Made by a program: the position numbers and the translations under genes
Assembly: GCA_002414205.1 (NCBI GenBank)
Contig: DHYQ01000103.1
Coordinates: 22,987-39,136 of the forward strand
Direction: 5' to 3'
Origin: Gallionellaceae bacterium UBA5126
GTDB taxonomy: Bacteria; Pseudomonadota; Gammaproteobacteria; Burkholderiales; Gallionellaceae
Length of the DNA stretch: 16,150 nucleotides
Shown: piece by piece, positions 1 through 7,653 of the stretch
Position numbering within the stretch: position 1 is the first letter of the stretch
Layout of the letters: each line of letters starts with the position of its first letter
The notes under the pieces: model-generated
What the model was told of the DNA's origin: nothing
What the model saw: only the letters and a program-made list of their open reading frames with translations
The model's database searches: none

Positions 1-113
1 TTGCGCGCCTGATAATTGCGCACCCCATACCACGCCACCGTCTGCTGCGGCATCCCGGCCAGATCATCCACACTGACATCCTCCGGCTCCGACTTCATCA
101 ACCAATAACGCAT
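1..113 (-). CDS. EVE-domain protein, N-terminal part (runs off left edge)
   Basis: This is the first 37 codons of a minus-strand gene whose rest lies beyond position 1. The visible protein begins MRYWLMKSEPEDVSVDDL and continues to a VAWYGVRNYQARN-like stretch. That start, with the MKSEP motif and the W-x-GVRNYQARN block, is characteristic of EVE-domain proteins (thymocyte nuclear protein 1-like; PUA-related fold), which are thought to bind modified bases in nucleic acids. The ATG is at 111-113; a short AGG-containing purine stretch lies just upstream. It follows the aminotransferase gene on the same strand with a 58-bp gap. The family call is from recalled conservation of the N-terminus; the modified-base role is family knowledge and its specific ligand is unknown. 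Confidence 0.88.
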   Translation of the reverse strand, partial: MRYWLMKSEPEDVSVDDLAGMPQQTVAWYGVRNYQAR

Positions 114-171
114 CACACACCTCGCACAAAAATCAAACCGGGCGCGAAACTAACAGGCCGGGGCGGGGGCG

Positions 172-1788
172 TCAATTTGCATGTGATAGCGGATTGGAAT
201 GGGATGTCCCCGATAAATGGGCCAGCATGCTTTGCGCCAGACGCTGACAAGATTCATCCGTCAGATGTCCCATCAAACAGATTTGCAGCAAGTTGCGTGC
301 TAACAGGTATTCGCTGTTGTAGCTGAGCAGTAGTCCCTGTTGCTCCATGGCACGTCCCAGTTGGCGTGCTGACAGGTTTTCCGGCAGGCGCAAGGTAATG
401 ATGGCCGACGCGGCATGTGCCTCAGCTACAAAATTGTGCAGCCCGATGCTCGCCAGCGCTGCCAGCAGCCATGCCCGCTGACGGGCAATGTCGATCAGAC
501 GTTGCGGCAGATTAAGTTCTTGTAGTGCTTGGTGCAGGGCGGCCAGCAGGTTGGAGGGTTGGGTGAAGGGCACGCTGTCTTTTGTTTGGTAGTAGCCCAA
601 ATCCAGATAGCGGGGCAATTGCGGGTCGCTGGTGACACGGGCGTTGTAGAACACCAGACTGAGGCCGGCGATGGCCGCCATGCCCTTGTTGCTCACGCCG
701 CTGGCCAGAAATACGTCTGACAAATCCACCTCCGCGACTCCCAGCGAGCTGATGCAATCCAGTGCCAATTTGAGGTCGTGGCGTTTGCACAACGCCTGCA
801 ATGCCGCTAAGTCGTTCAGCATCCCGGTGGAGGTTTCGCAATGGACGCACCACAGCCAGCCGATTTCCGCTTTGTTTTCTAGTTGCTGCTCAATGGCGGC
901 CAGATCGAAGGGTTGCCCCCAAGGCTGGGCATGCAGCACATAGTCCAGGCCCATGCGGCGGGCATGTTCGACCAGCCGCTCGCCGAATTCGCCATTGCAC
1001 AGCAGCAAGCCTTTTTGTGACAAGCGGTGCAATTGGGCCGCCACGACATCATTGGCTAAGGTACCGCTGCCCACCAGAATCTGTACCCCGCGAGCGCCCG
1101 TCAGGACTTGCAATCGGGCTTGTGTGTCCGCCAGCAGATGTTGATAGGCAGCGCTGCGATGGGAAATGGCCGGTGCCGCCAGCGCCTGCATGACCGCCGG
1201 GCTGATTTCCACCGGGCCGGGCAAAAAGCTGATGGTGCGGGTGGCATCGCCATGCAGCTTGGTCAGCAAGGGTTGTACGGCTGCCAGCGTCAGGTACATG
1301 GGTTGATACAAGGCATCTTTCGTACCTACTGGCTCGGAAAAGGGCACGAAGCCGATATGCTGATACAAACGGGTCTGGCGCAGCGTGCCGGAAATCACAG
1401 CCATGGTGTAACCGGCACGGATACATTGCTGAGCGGCGAACAGCAGCAAGCCGGTAAACAGGTTGCTCTTGCGGTAAGCGGGCAAAATCGACAACAGGCG
1501 AATTTCGCACAGTTGTTGGTTGGCAGGTAGCCAACTGTCCAGATTGGGAACTTTTTCATCCAGCGAAAAAGGCCGCTGGCCACGGACAGCCAGCATGCCC
1601 ACCAGTTGCTGCCCGACCAAGCAGATGCAGTACTGATTCTCGGCATGAAATTTGTCGATACGGCGCTTTTCCGTATTGGTCGGGTGTTGCGGGATTTCTT
1701 CGACAAAGGTCTGATAATTGAGCTGATGAATTTGCTCAAACTCTTCGGGTTGAGACGCAATCTTGAAAGTGAAAGTGGCATCGCTCAT
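172..1788 (-). CDS. GNAT acyltransferase / class-V aminotransferase fusion
   Basis: A 538-residue two-domain protein. Residues about 1-170 look like a GNAT acyltransferase: LNYQTFVEE near residue 23 and CEIRLLSILPAYRKSN at 94-109 (core strand plus a degenerate acyl-CoA loop). The opening resembles acyl-homoserine-lactone/FeeM-type N-acyl synthases as much as ordinary acetyltransferases. Residues about 185-530 are a fold-type I, class-V PLP aminotransferase of the alanine-glyoxylate/serine-pyruvate type: FLPGPVEISP at 188, SHR at 209, GSGTLAND at 240, the PLP-ring Asp in LALDCISSLG (D344) and the Schiff-base Lys in SGVSNKGM (K368). The frame is open up to 2031, but I chose the ATG at 1786-1788. 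It overlaps the plsY stop as ATGA, the protein before it has no domain character, and the GNAT fold begins there. Substrates are unknown. No transmembrane segment is seen, so it is probably cytosolic. It is probably cotranscribed with plsY. Confidence 0.85.
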   Translation of the reverse strand: MSDATFTFKIASQPEEFEQIHQLNYQTFVEEIPQHPTNTEKRRIDKFHAENQYCICLVGQQLVGMLAVRGQRPFSLDEKVPNLDSWLPANQQLCEIRLLSILPAYRKSNLFTGLLLFAAQQCIRAGYTMAVISGTLRQTRLYQHIGFVPFSEPVGTKDALYQPMYLTLAAVQPLLTKLHGDATRTISFLPGPVEISPAVMQALAAPAISHRSAAYQHLLADTQARLQVLTGARGVQILVGSGTLANDVVAAQLHRLSQKGLLLCNGEFGERLVEHARRMGLDYVLHAQPWGQPFDLAAIEQQLENKAEIGWLWCVHCETSTGMLNDLAALQALCKRHDLKLALDCISSLGVAEVDLSDVFLASGVSNKGMAAIAGLSLVFYNARVTSDPQLPRYLDLGYYQTKDSVPFTQPSNLLAALHQALQELNLPQRLIDIARQRAWLLAALASIGLHNFVAEAHAASAIITLRLPENLSARQLGRAMEQQGLLLSYNSEYLLARNLLQICLMGHLTDESCQRLAQSMLAHLSGTSHSNPLSHAN

Positions 1789-2426
1789 GGTGTGTGGCTG
1801 GGACGGGTGGAGAAAAGGGACTGGCGGAAATTCTCGCGGTGTGCGCTGAGTACCAGCAGCAGCGCGAAGCTGTAGCCGCAAAATTCCAGCGTTTGAAAAG
1901 ATGGTTGGTGGAGCATTTCCAGTGCCAGTAGCGCTGGGCTGCACAGCAAGGTCAGCAATCCGGCGTTGGGCCGGGTGTATGGCAGGGCAATGAACAATAA
2001 CGCTAGTCCACAAGCCGCCGCCAATAACCATGGCTTAAGCAACAACAGCCCACCCAGTAAGGTGGCCAGTCCTTTTCCGCCCCGGAAATTCAGTTGCAGT
2101 GGCCAGATGTGACCGATGATGGCCGCGCACAGGGCGGCGATGCTTTCCCAGTTTCCCCCTAGTTGCTGTGTGAGCCAAATTGCCAGTGCCCCTTTTCCGG
2201 CATCCCCCAGCAAGGTGATGGCAAAACCGCGTTTACCCAGCACGCGTCCTGCATTGCGACTACCGGCATTGCCACTGGCGTGGTCGCGGATGTCTTGTTT
2301 GGTCAGCATTTTGACCAAATAGTAGCCCGTGTTGAGGCAGCCCAGAAAATAGGACAGCAGGCATATCAGCGAGAGAACCAGCCAAGTTGGATGAGGTGAC
2401 AGCATCACGCCGGTTGGAGAAAGCAC
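1785..2426 (-). CDS. plsY: PlsY-like glycerol-3-phosphate acyltransferase
   Basis: A 213-residue polytopic inner-membrane protein of the PlsY family, which transfers an acyl chain from acyl phosphate to sn-glycerol 3-phosphate, the first step of phospholipid synthesis. All three family motifs are visible: SGNAGSRNAGRVLGKRG at 51-67 (motif 1), GHIWPLQLNFRGGKGLAT at 105-122 (motif 2) and HREN at 196-199 (motif 3). Hydrophobic segments lie near 13-35, 68-85, 93-110, 124-150 and 180-195. Motif 1 departs slightly from the usual SGNxGATN, so it may be a paralogue with another acceptor. The start shown is a GTG at 2424-2426; the ATG at 2403-2405 (residue 8) is equally possible, and neither has a strong ribosome site. 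Its TGA overlaps the ATG of the GNAT-aminotransferase gene, implying translational coupling. A promoter candidate lies about 160 bp upstream. Confidence 0.87.
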   Translation of the reverse strand: MLSPTGVMLSPHPTWLVLSLICLLSYFLGCLNTGYYLVKMLTKQDIRDHASGNAGSRNAGRVLGKRGFAITLLGDAGKGALAIWLTQQLGGNWESIAALCAAIIGHIWPLQLNFRGGKGLATLLGGLLLLKPWLLAAACGLALLFIALPYTRPNAGLLTLLCSPALLALEMLHQPSFQTLEFCGYSFALLLVLSAHRENFRQSLFSTRPSHTP

Positions 2427-2582
2427 CGAATTGTTGACATGAAATCATCCAGATAGGTGAACCGTAATTTCCGGTGAATGGGCGAACTTGACGGGTGCGG
2501 TGATTGGCAACCCCACCCTTGTGGGCGTGCACGATAGCGCAGCCATTACCTGTTTTGCCACGAGTGTCTTGCGCGCGGAGCG

Positions 2583-2611
2583 AATATAGTGATTTGCGGC
2601 TGAACCGGCAA
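2583..2611 (-). promoter_or_regulatory. sigma-70-like promoter for the plsY operon
   Basis: Read on the minus strand, TTGCCG (2606-2611) is followed after exactly 17 bases by TATATT (2583-2588), a close match to the -35/-10 consensus. It points toward plsY and would give a leader of roughly 150 nt before the GTG at 2426. It lies in the 225-bp gap after the Anbu stop (2427-2651), which otherwise holds no gene and no convincing intrinsic terminator. Sequence match only. Confidence 0.55.
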
Positions 2612-2651
2612 GCTGGATTTCAGTATTGCGCTGTCCGCCGCTTGTATGCGC

Positions 2652-3380
2652 CTAGCTTTCCCACGGAAACGACGGCAGGTTGTGTACGGCTTCGACCAAG
2701 GCCCGGTTCCAGGCTTCGGCGAGTTGTTTGGCGAAGGGGTCGTCTTCTTCCAGCAGCATGCGGCGCTCGAAGTTGAGGCTGTCGCGGGCATACACCAGCA
2801 GGTCGATGGGGGGGCCGACGGTGAGGTTGCTGCGGGTGGTGGAGTTGATGGAGACCAGGGCGCAGCGGGCGGCATCGACTAGGGCCGTGTCGCGGCGGAT
2901 GAGGCGGTCGAGGATGGGTTTGCCGTATTTGATTTCGCCGATTTGCAAGAAGGGGTGGGCGTTGGATTCGTGGATGTAGTTGCCCTGCGGGTAAATCAGC
3001 AGGGTTTCCGGGCGGGCGCTGCCGATTTGTCCGCCCAGGATGAAGGTGGCTTCAAAGTTGGTGTGGGCCATGTCGCGTGCCATGTGCTGTTTCTGGATGG
3101 CGGTGCTGATGCTGGCGACATAATCCGCCGCGCCGAGTAGCGTCGGCACACTGTACAGGTTGACCGGGGCCTGCTGTTCGATGTCGTAGCGTAATTGTTT
3201 GACCACCGCCTGCGTGGTGCCGAGGTTGCCGGCAGACAGCAGGGCGAACACCCGCTCGCCCGGCCAGGTGAAGGTGTGGGTTTTCTGGTAAATGGAAATG
3301 TTGTCAAAACCGGCGTTGGTGCGCGAATCAGAGCAGAACACCAAACCTTGATCCGTGTTGATGGCAATGCAGTAAGTCAT
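2652..3380 (-). CDS. Anbu proteasome-like peptidase (BPH family)
   Basis: A 242-residue protein of the Anbu family, the bacterial relative of HslV and proteasome beta subunits that forms open-helical self-compartmentalised rings. The start MTYCIAINTDQGLVFCSDSR puts Thr at position 2, which becomes the N-terminal nucleophile once Met is removed. The partner residues are visible: Asp18 in CSDSRTNAG and Lys33 in YQKTHTF. The GNLGTTQAV block near 51-59 and the IKYGKPILDR block near 150-159 are also typical. The frame is open 20 codons further up to 3440, but that extension would bury the Thr, so the ATG at 3378-3380 is the start. Length fits the family. It is the last gene of an operon with the ATP-grasp and alpha-E genes, 34 bp after the alpha-E stop. 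A role in processing peptides made or tagged by the ATP-grasp protein has been proposed for this gene set; substrates are unknown. Confidence 0.92.
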   Translation of the reverse strand: MTYCIAINTDQGLVFCSDSRTNAGFDNISIYQKTHTFTWPGERVFALLSAGNLGTTQAVVKQLRYDIEQQAPVNLYSVPTLLGAADYVASISTAIQKQHMARDMAHTNFEATFILGGQIGSARPETLLIYPQGNYIHESNAHPFLQIGEIKYGKPILDRLIRRDTALVDAARCALVSINSTTRSNLTVGPPIDLLVYARDSLNFERRMLLEEDDPFAKQLAEAWNRALVEAVHNLPSFPWES

Positions 3381-3410
3381 GGCAGGGGGCCTGAAAAAGT
3401 GGCAGGGGGC
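3380..3410. repeat. 11-bp direct repeat between alpha-E and Anbu genes
   Basis: TGGCAGGGGGC occurs at 3380-3390 and again at 3400-3410, separated by 9 bases, in the 34-bp gap between the alpha-E stop and the Anbu start. The first copy touches the Anbu ATG. The repeat is exact by direct reading; its meaning is unknown. It could be chance, or a scar of slippage or deletion at a position where related operons carry a transglutaminase-like gene. Confidence 0.6.
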
Positions 3411-3414
3411 AACA

Positions 3415-4352
3415 CTAGCACGCAGCCGGGGTGGCGGCAAACTCTAGTGGTAGGGGGACACGCCAAGCGTCGGGCTGGAAGTAATGGGTTTGCAGGGCGC
3501 GATGGAACTGCGCCAGCGCGGTTTGCAAGCAGTCCATTTGTACGTGCAGATCGTCTTCGCTGGGGCAGGCGCTGCGCAGGGTATGCAATGCCGGTTCCAG
3601 TCGGGTGGGACGTGGCAGGGCGGCGACACCGGCGGCGATTTCCTGACGGCAATAGGCCACGCTGCGCGGGAAGCGCAGGTCGTGCAGCAGGAAATGCACC
3701 ACGGTGGCGGGCTGGATGTCCATGCTGATCAAGCGGCGGTAGCTGGGGTAGGCCGACAGCGAATTGAGCGAACTGAGCCACACGCTTTGCAGGCTTTGCG
3801 CGTCGTGCTGGTTGGGTTGGGCAATCACCGCGTGCAGGTCGAGGATGCGCGTGGTCATGTCGGCGCGCTCGAGGTTGCGCCCCAGCCGGATCAACTGGAA
3901 GGGCAGGTCGTGCGGCAGGGTGCCTTCCACTAGCCCGATAATGATATGGCGCTGTTCAATGACGTGATTGAGCAGCACATAGCGTTCGCGGCGACTGCGG
4001 CACTGGGCGTGTTCCTTCAGATACAGGTATAGGCGGTTGATGTGCTCCCACATTTCTCCCGGCAACCATTCGCGCAACGTGCGGGTGTTCTCGCGGGCGA
4101 AGGCCACGCAGGACAGCAGGGAGCTGGGGTTGTCCGGGTCGGCGATGAGGAAGTGCATGATGGCTTCTTCATCCGCCTGAGTGGATTGAAACAGCTCTTT
4201 CAACCCGACGATTTCCAGTAGATTGGCCCAGCCGAAATTGGCTTGAGGGGGCAAGTCCAGCAAGACATGCGAGGCGCTATTGATAAAGCGTGCGGTGTTT
4301 TCCGCCCGCTCCAGATAACGCGCCATCCAGTACAGATTTTCCGCAGCACGGG

Positions 4353-4359
<7 letters not shown>
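3415..4359 (-). CDS. alpha-E domain protein (DUF403 type)
   Basis: A 314-residue, almost entirely helical protein. Its opening MLARAAENLYWMARYLERAE is the hallmark of the alpha-E family, and further conserved-looking helices contain ARENTRTLREWLPGEMWEHIN (near 98-118) and LGRNLERADMTTRILDL. The family always travels with circularly permuted ATP-grasp and often transglutaminase and Anbu genes; a role in peptide ligation or tagging has been proposed, but no reaction is established. I chose the ATG at 4357-4359 over the 10-codon upstream extension because it has an excellent ribosome site, AGGAGG followed by TACCAC, and because the motif starts there. The start overlaps the end of the ATP-grasp gene by 7 bp, so the two are probably translationally coupled. 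Confidence 0.9.
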
Positions 4360-5813
<1,454 letters not shown>

Positions 5814-5911
5814 ACATCACACCTGCGGTAAGAGATAGGGAGTCTCTAGCGAATAGCGTGCCAGCCGTGTGATGGCGGGGCGTTTTTTGGTGAGATGGGA
5901 AAGTTGGCGTG

Positions 5912-6670
5912 CTAAAACAACATCCCCGCCGCCAGTAGCAACAGCAGGGAAAACAGCGCCCGCAGGCGCCGTTCGGGCAAGCGATGCGCCAAGTGCACGC
6001 CCCAGGAAATGCCGAACAAACCACCGGCGGCCAAGGGCAGGCCGATAGTCCAATTCACTTGACCGGCGCGGGCGTAGGTCAGTAGGGCAATCACCGCGCT
6101 GGGGGTGACGGTGGCCAAGGCCAGCCCTTGGGCGGTGGTTTGGCGGGCGATGCCGAAAAATTTCACCAGCACAGGTGCAACCACCAGCCCGCCGCCGACG
6201 GTGAAAATCCCGGAAAACGCTCCGCTGACCAACCCCAATCCGGCCAGCCAGTGCTGCCCCAGCACCCGCCGGGGTGTGCGCGCGGCCCGGCGCGGGCGCA
6301 ATTCGATAATCAGGTAAAGTGCTAGGCCAATCAGAAAGCAGGCAAACGCCATACGCAAGGCATGCGCCTGTAAACCCGCCGCAAATTGCGCCGTGATGAA
6401 AGTGGACAGAATCGACGACCCGGCCAGCAGCAGTGCCGCTTGCAGGTCAATCGGATTGCGCTGCTTGTAGCGCCAGAACCCCAGAATCACATTCGGAGCC
6501 ACCATCAACAGCGCCGTCCCCTGCGCCAACTGCTGCTCCATGCCGAAAATCCACCCCAACACCGGAATCGCAATTAACCCGCCGCCAATGCCAAACACGC
6601 CCCCGACCCAGCCGAGCAACAGGCCGAGGGAGAAATAGGACAGGAGGGAGGGGAGCATGGGGGCAGTCAT
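5912..6670 (-). CDS. TSUP-family (TauE/SafE) membrane transporter
   Basis: A 252-residue inner-membrane protein of the sulfite exporter TauE/SafE (TSUP) family, which move sulfonates, sulfite or other small organic anions. The family's internal duplication is plain: GVFGIGGGLIAIPVL at 24-38 is repeated as GIFTVGGGLVVAPVL at 154-168, each opening a half of about four hydrophobic segments. Segments lie near 8-40, 50-66, 77-98, 105-123, 142-168, 180-200, 206-228 and 236-252. A basic linker (RPRRAARTPRR) joins the halves near 125-135. The ATG at 6668-6670 is used; a second ATG four codons on is possible, and neither has a clear ribosome site. It is followed after 98 bp by the ATP-grasp operon on the same strand, which may or may not be cotranscribed. 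The transported substrate cannot be told from sequence. Confidence 0.88.
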   Translation of the reverse strand: MTAPMLPSLLSYFSLGLLLGWVGGVFGIGGGLIAIPVLGWIFGMEQQLAQGTALLMVAPNVILGFWRYKQRNPIDLQAALLLAGSSILSTFITAQFAAGLQAHALRMAFACFLIGLALYLIIELRPRRAARTPRRVLGQHWLAGLGLVSGAFSGIFTVGGGLVVAPVLVKFFGIARQTTAQGLALATVTPSAVIALLTYARAGQVNWTIGLPLAAGGLFGISWGVHLAHRLPERRLRALFSLLLLLAAGMLF

Positions 6671-6682
6671 TTAGGGAGTCGC

Positions 6683-6739
6683 TGATTTACGCCGCCGTTC
6701 GTGGTGAGCTTGTCGAACCATGAATGGAGGCGTAAATCA
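6683..6739. repeat. REP-like long palindrome, copy A
   Basis: A near-perfect 57-bp inverted repeat. The outer arms TGATTTACGCC (6683-6693) and GGCGTAAATCA (6729-6739) match over 11 bp. After one mismatch, the inner arms CCGTTCGTGGT (6695-6705) and ACCATGAATGG (6717-6727) pair over 11 positions, with two G-U wobbles in a plus-strand transcript. The loop is 6706-6716. It contains TGAGCTTGTCGAA (6705-6717), a core I recognise from dispersed palindromic repeats of many proteobacteria. No T-tract follows on either strand, so it looks more like a REP element than a plain terminator. Confidence 0.75.
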
Positions 6740-6748
6740 ATCAAAGCA

Positions 6749-6865
6749 TTACGCGGATAGCCCTTCGACAAGCTCAGGGCGAACGAGTTGAGTTAGTGTG
6801 TCCTTCGTTTCAGGCGGTGCAAACGCAATGCCCAACAGGGCAACATTGGGATCGTGCGGATTCAT
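6749..6865 (-). pseudogene. truncated nucleotidyltransferase (AbiEii-like) gene start
   Basis: Only 38 codons remain: MNPHDPNVALLG, then unrelated-looking residues ending VRPELVEGLSA before a stop. The opening MNPHDPNxALL is, to my recollection, the usual start of the nucleotidyltransferase (AbiEii/AbiGii-like) partner encoded right after the upstream gene's family; the intact partner continues into a VFVGGC-type catalytic nucleotidyltransferase domain, which is missing here. The ATG at 6863-6865 overlaps the upstream TGA as ATGA, the expected coupled start. The tail PELVEG is simply a translation of repeat copy B, so the gene appears to have lost its body near the repeats. The possibility that it is a real short peptide is low. 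Confidence 0.6.
6760..6785. repeat. REP-like repeat, copy B (inverted to copy A)
   Basis: GCCCT (6760-6764) and AGGGC (6776-6780) flank TCGACAAGCTC, forming a small hairpin, and the element continues GAACG. Its reverse complement shares the 13-mer TGAGCTTGTCGAA with copy A (6705-6717). The stem bases differ between copies but stay complementary in each (TGGT/ACCA versus CCCT/AGGG), which indicates selection for the hairpin. The left outer arm is poorly kept. Confidence 0.7.
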
Positions 6866-7401
6866 GGCTGCAAGCGCTTTTCCAGCAACTCCAGCGCCAG
6901 CGCACGTTCGCGGGCGCTGCCGCCGCGCACGGCATCGAACAGCGCCAGCAACTCGTACAGCGCCGGGTTGCGGCTGGCCGCGTCGGGGACGCTGGGGTAA
7001 AGCGGGTAAAACGCCACCCCGCGCACTGTGCCGTTTTTGCTCGGCCACACCGGCAGCGGATCGGTTCCGGGCACGATCAACGCCTGCAACGGCGGCGCAG
7101 CATACCCGGTGGGCAGACCGCGAGTCAGGCCGCCGTGGGTGGCGGGGAAACAGTAGCGCGCACCGTACTGGAGAAAAGCGCGCAGCGCGGCAAACACCAC
7201 CGTCGCCCTGCCCTGCGCATCCTTGAACGCCAACTGCGCCGCCACCGCCCGCTCCACCGCCGCATGCGCCTCCGACGCCGTCATCCCCAACTCCACCCCC
7301 AAAGCAGCATAAGTCGGCACCTCCCCCAGCGCCAGACGCAGCAACACCACCACATCCTGCGGACGCAGCACCTGTTGCGGATTGGATATTGCACGAGCCA
7401 T
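6862..7401 (-). CDS. winged-helix-like regulator/antitoxin-type protein
   Basis: A 179-residue protein with an N-terminal DNA-binding-like part: VLRPQDVVVLLRLAL (11-25), then YAALGVELGMTASEAHAAVERAVAAQLA (31-58), which reads as a helix-turn-helix of MarR-like type. The middle carries FLQYGARYCFPATHGGLTRG (77-95) and TGYAAPPLQ, then FYPLYPSVPDAA (131-142) and a helical C-terminus (ALYELLALFDAVRGG...). I recognise this as a conserved uncharacterised family usually encoded just before a nucleotidyltransferase-like gene, an arrangement like AbiE-type toxin-antitoxin pairs, but I cannot name it firmly. The ATG at 7399-7401 has an AAGGAA ribosome site; the frame's 24-codon upstream extension is not supported. 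The partner gene after it is broken, so this is an orphan. Base composition is host-like. Confidence 0.75.
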   Translation of the reverse strand: MARAISNPQQVLRPQDVVVLLRLALGEVPTYAALGVELGMTASEAHAAVERAVAAQLAFKDAQGRATVVFAALRAFLQYGARYCFPATHGGLTRGLPTGYAAPPLQALIVPGTDPLPVWPSKNGTVRGVAFYPLYPSVPDAASRNPALYELLALFDAVRGGSARERALALELLEKRLQP

Positions 7402-7413
7402 TGAAATTTCCTT

Positions 7414-7430
7414 ATTCGCTATTTGCGAAT
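7414..7430. promoter_or_regulatory. palindromic operator candidate ATTCGC-N5-GCGAAT
   Basis: A perfect 6-bp inverted repeat, ATTCGC (7414-7419) and GCGAAT (7425-7430), with a 5-bp spacer. It lies 4 bp downstream of the -10 box of the minus-strand promoter, at the likely transcription start and before the ribosome site of the regulator gene. The position suits autorepression by the helix-turn-helix product. Inference from position only. Confidence 0.5.
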
Positions 7431-7434
7431 GGAG

Positions 7435-7463
7435 AATATAAGGGGTTGTGGTGGGGTTGGCAA
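7435..7463 (-). promoter_or_regulatory. sigma-70-like promoter for the regulator gene
   Basis: On the minus strand TTGCCA (7458-7463) is followed after exactly 17 bases by TATATT (7435-7440). It points at the gene starting at 7401, giving a leader of about 30 nt that contains the palindrome at 7414-7430. One of the best promoter matches in the window. Confidence 0.65.
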
Positions 7464-7581
7464 TATAATTCAACGAAACATGATTTGCCTTTGCTCACAG
7501 ACGCAGATACTACTCCTGCGCACATTACTAAAAAGGGAAATGCCATGGTTGTTCTGCTATTCATTCTCGCGTAGCTAGGGA

Positions 7582-7621
7582 TTGATATGCGCTTGATAAC
7601 CGAGATAAAAAAAGCTAGTGT
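7582..7621 (+). promoter_or_regulatory. weak promoter candidates for the two-gene cassette
   Basis: Two overlapping plus-strand options in the 252-bp gap 7402-7653: TTGATA (7582-7587), 16 bases, GATAAA (7604-7609); or TTGATA (7593-7598), 17 bases, TAGTGT (7616-7621). Both are moderate matches and both precede the start at 7654. The rest of the gap is AT-richer than the flanks and I see no further gene or RNA in it. Confidence 0.35.
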
Positions 7622-7653
7622 GCGAAAGCTTGAAAAACATAATTGGAGGGGGT

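Noticed and set aside
1789..2031. 81-codon upstream extension of the GNAT-aminotransferase gene
   Set aside because: It overlaps plsY in another frame, has no domain character, and the ATGA overlap at 1785-1788 gives a better start.
2513..2525. Small hairpin CCCAC/GTGGG as terminator of the Anbu operon
   Set aside because: Only 5 bp of stem, no U-run, and it lies far downstream of the stop, inside the likely plsY leader.
6866..7048. Upstream extension of the truncated nucleotidyltransferase frame
   Set aside because: It overlaps the regulator gene in another frame and is Arg/Gly/Ala-rich shadow sequence; the ATGA-coupled start at 6865 fits family knowledge.
7389..7574. 61-codon plus-strand open frame across the regulator start and intergenic region
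   Set aside because: No ribosome site, no recognisable features, and it runs through the promoter, operator and start codon of the opposite gene.
7618..7653. GTG start for the large SIR2-like gene
   Set aside because: The ATG at 7654 has a GGAGG site at 7645-7649, while the GTG has no comparable ribosome site.
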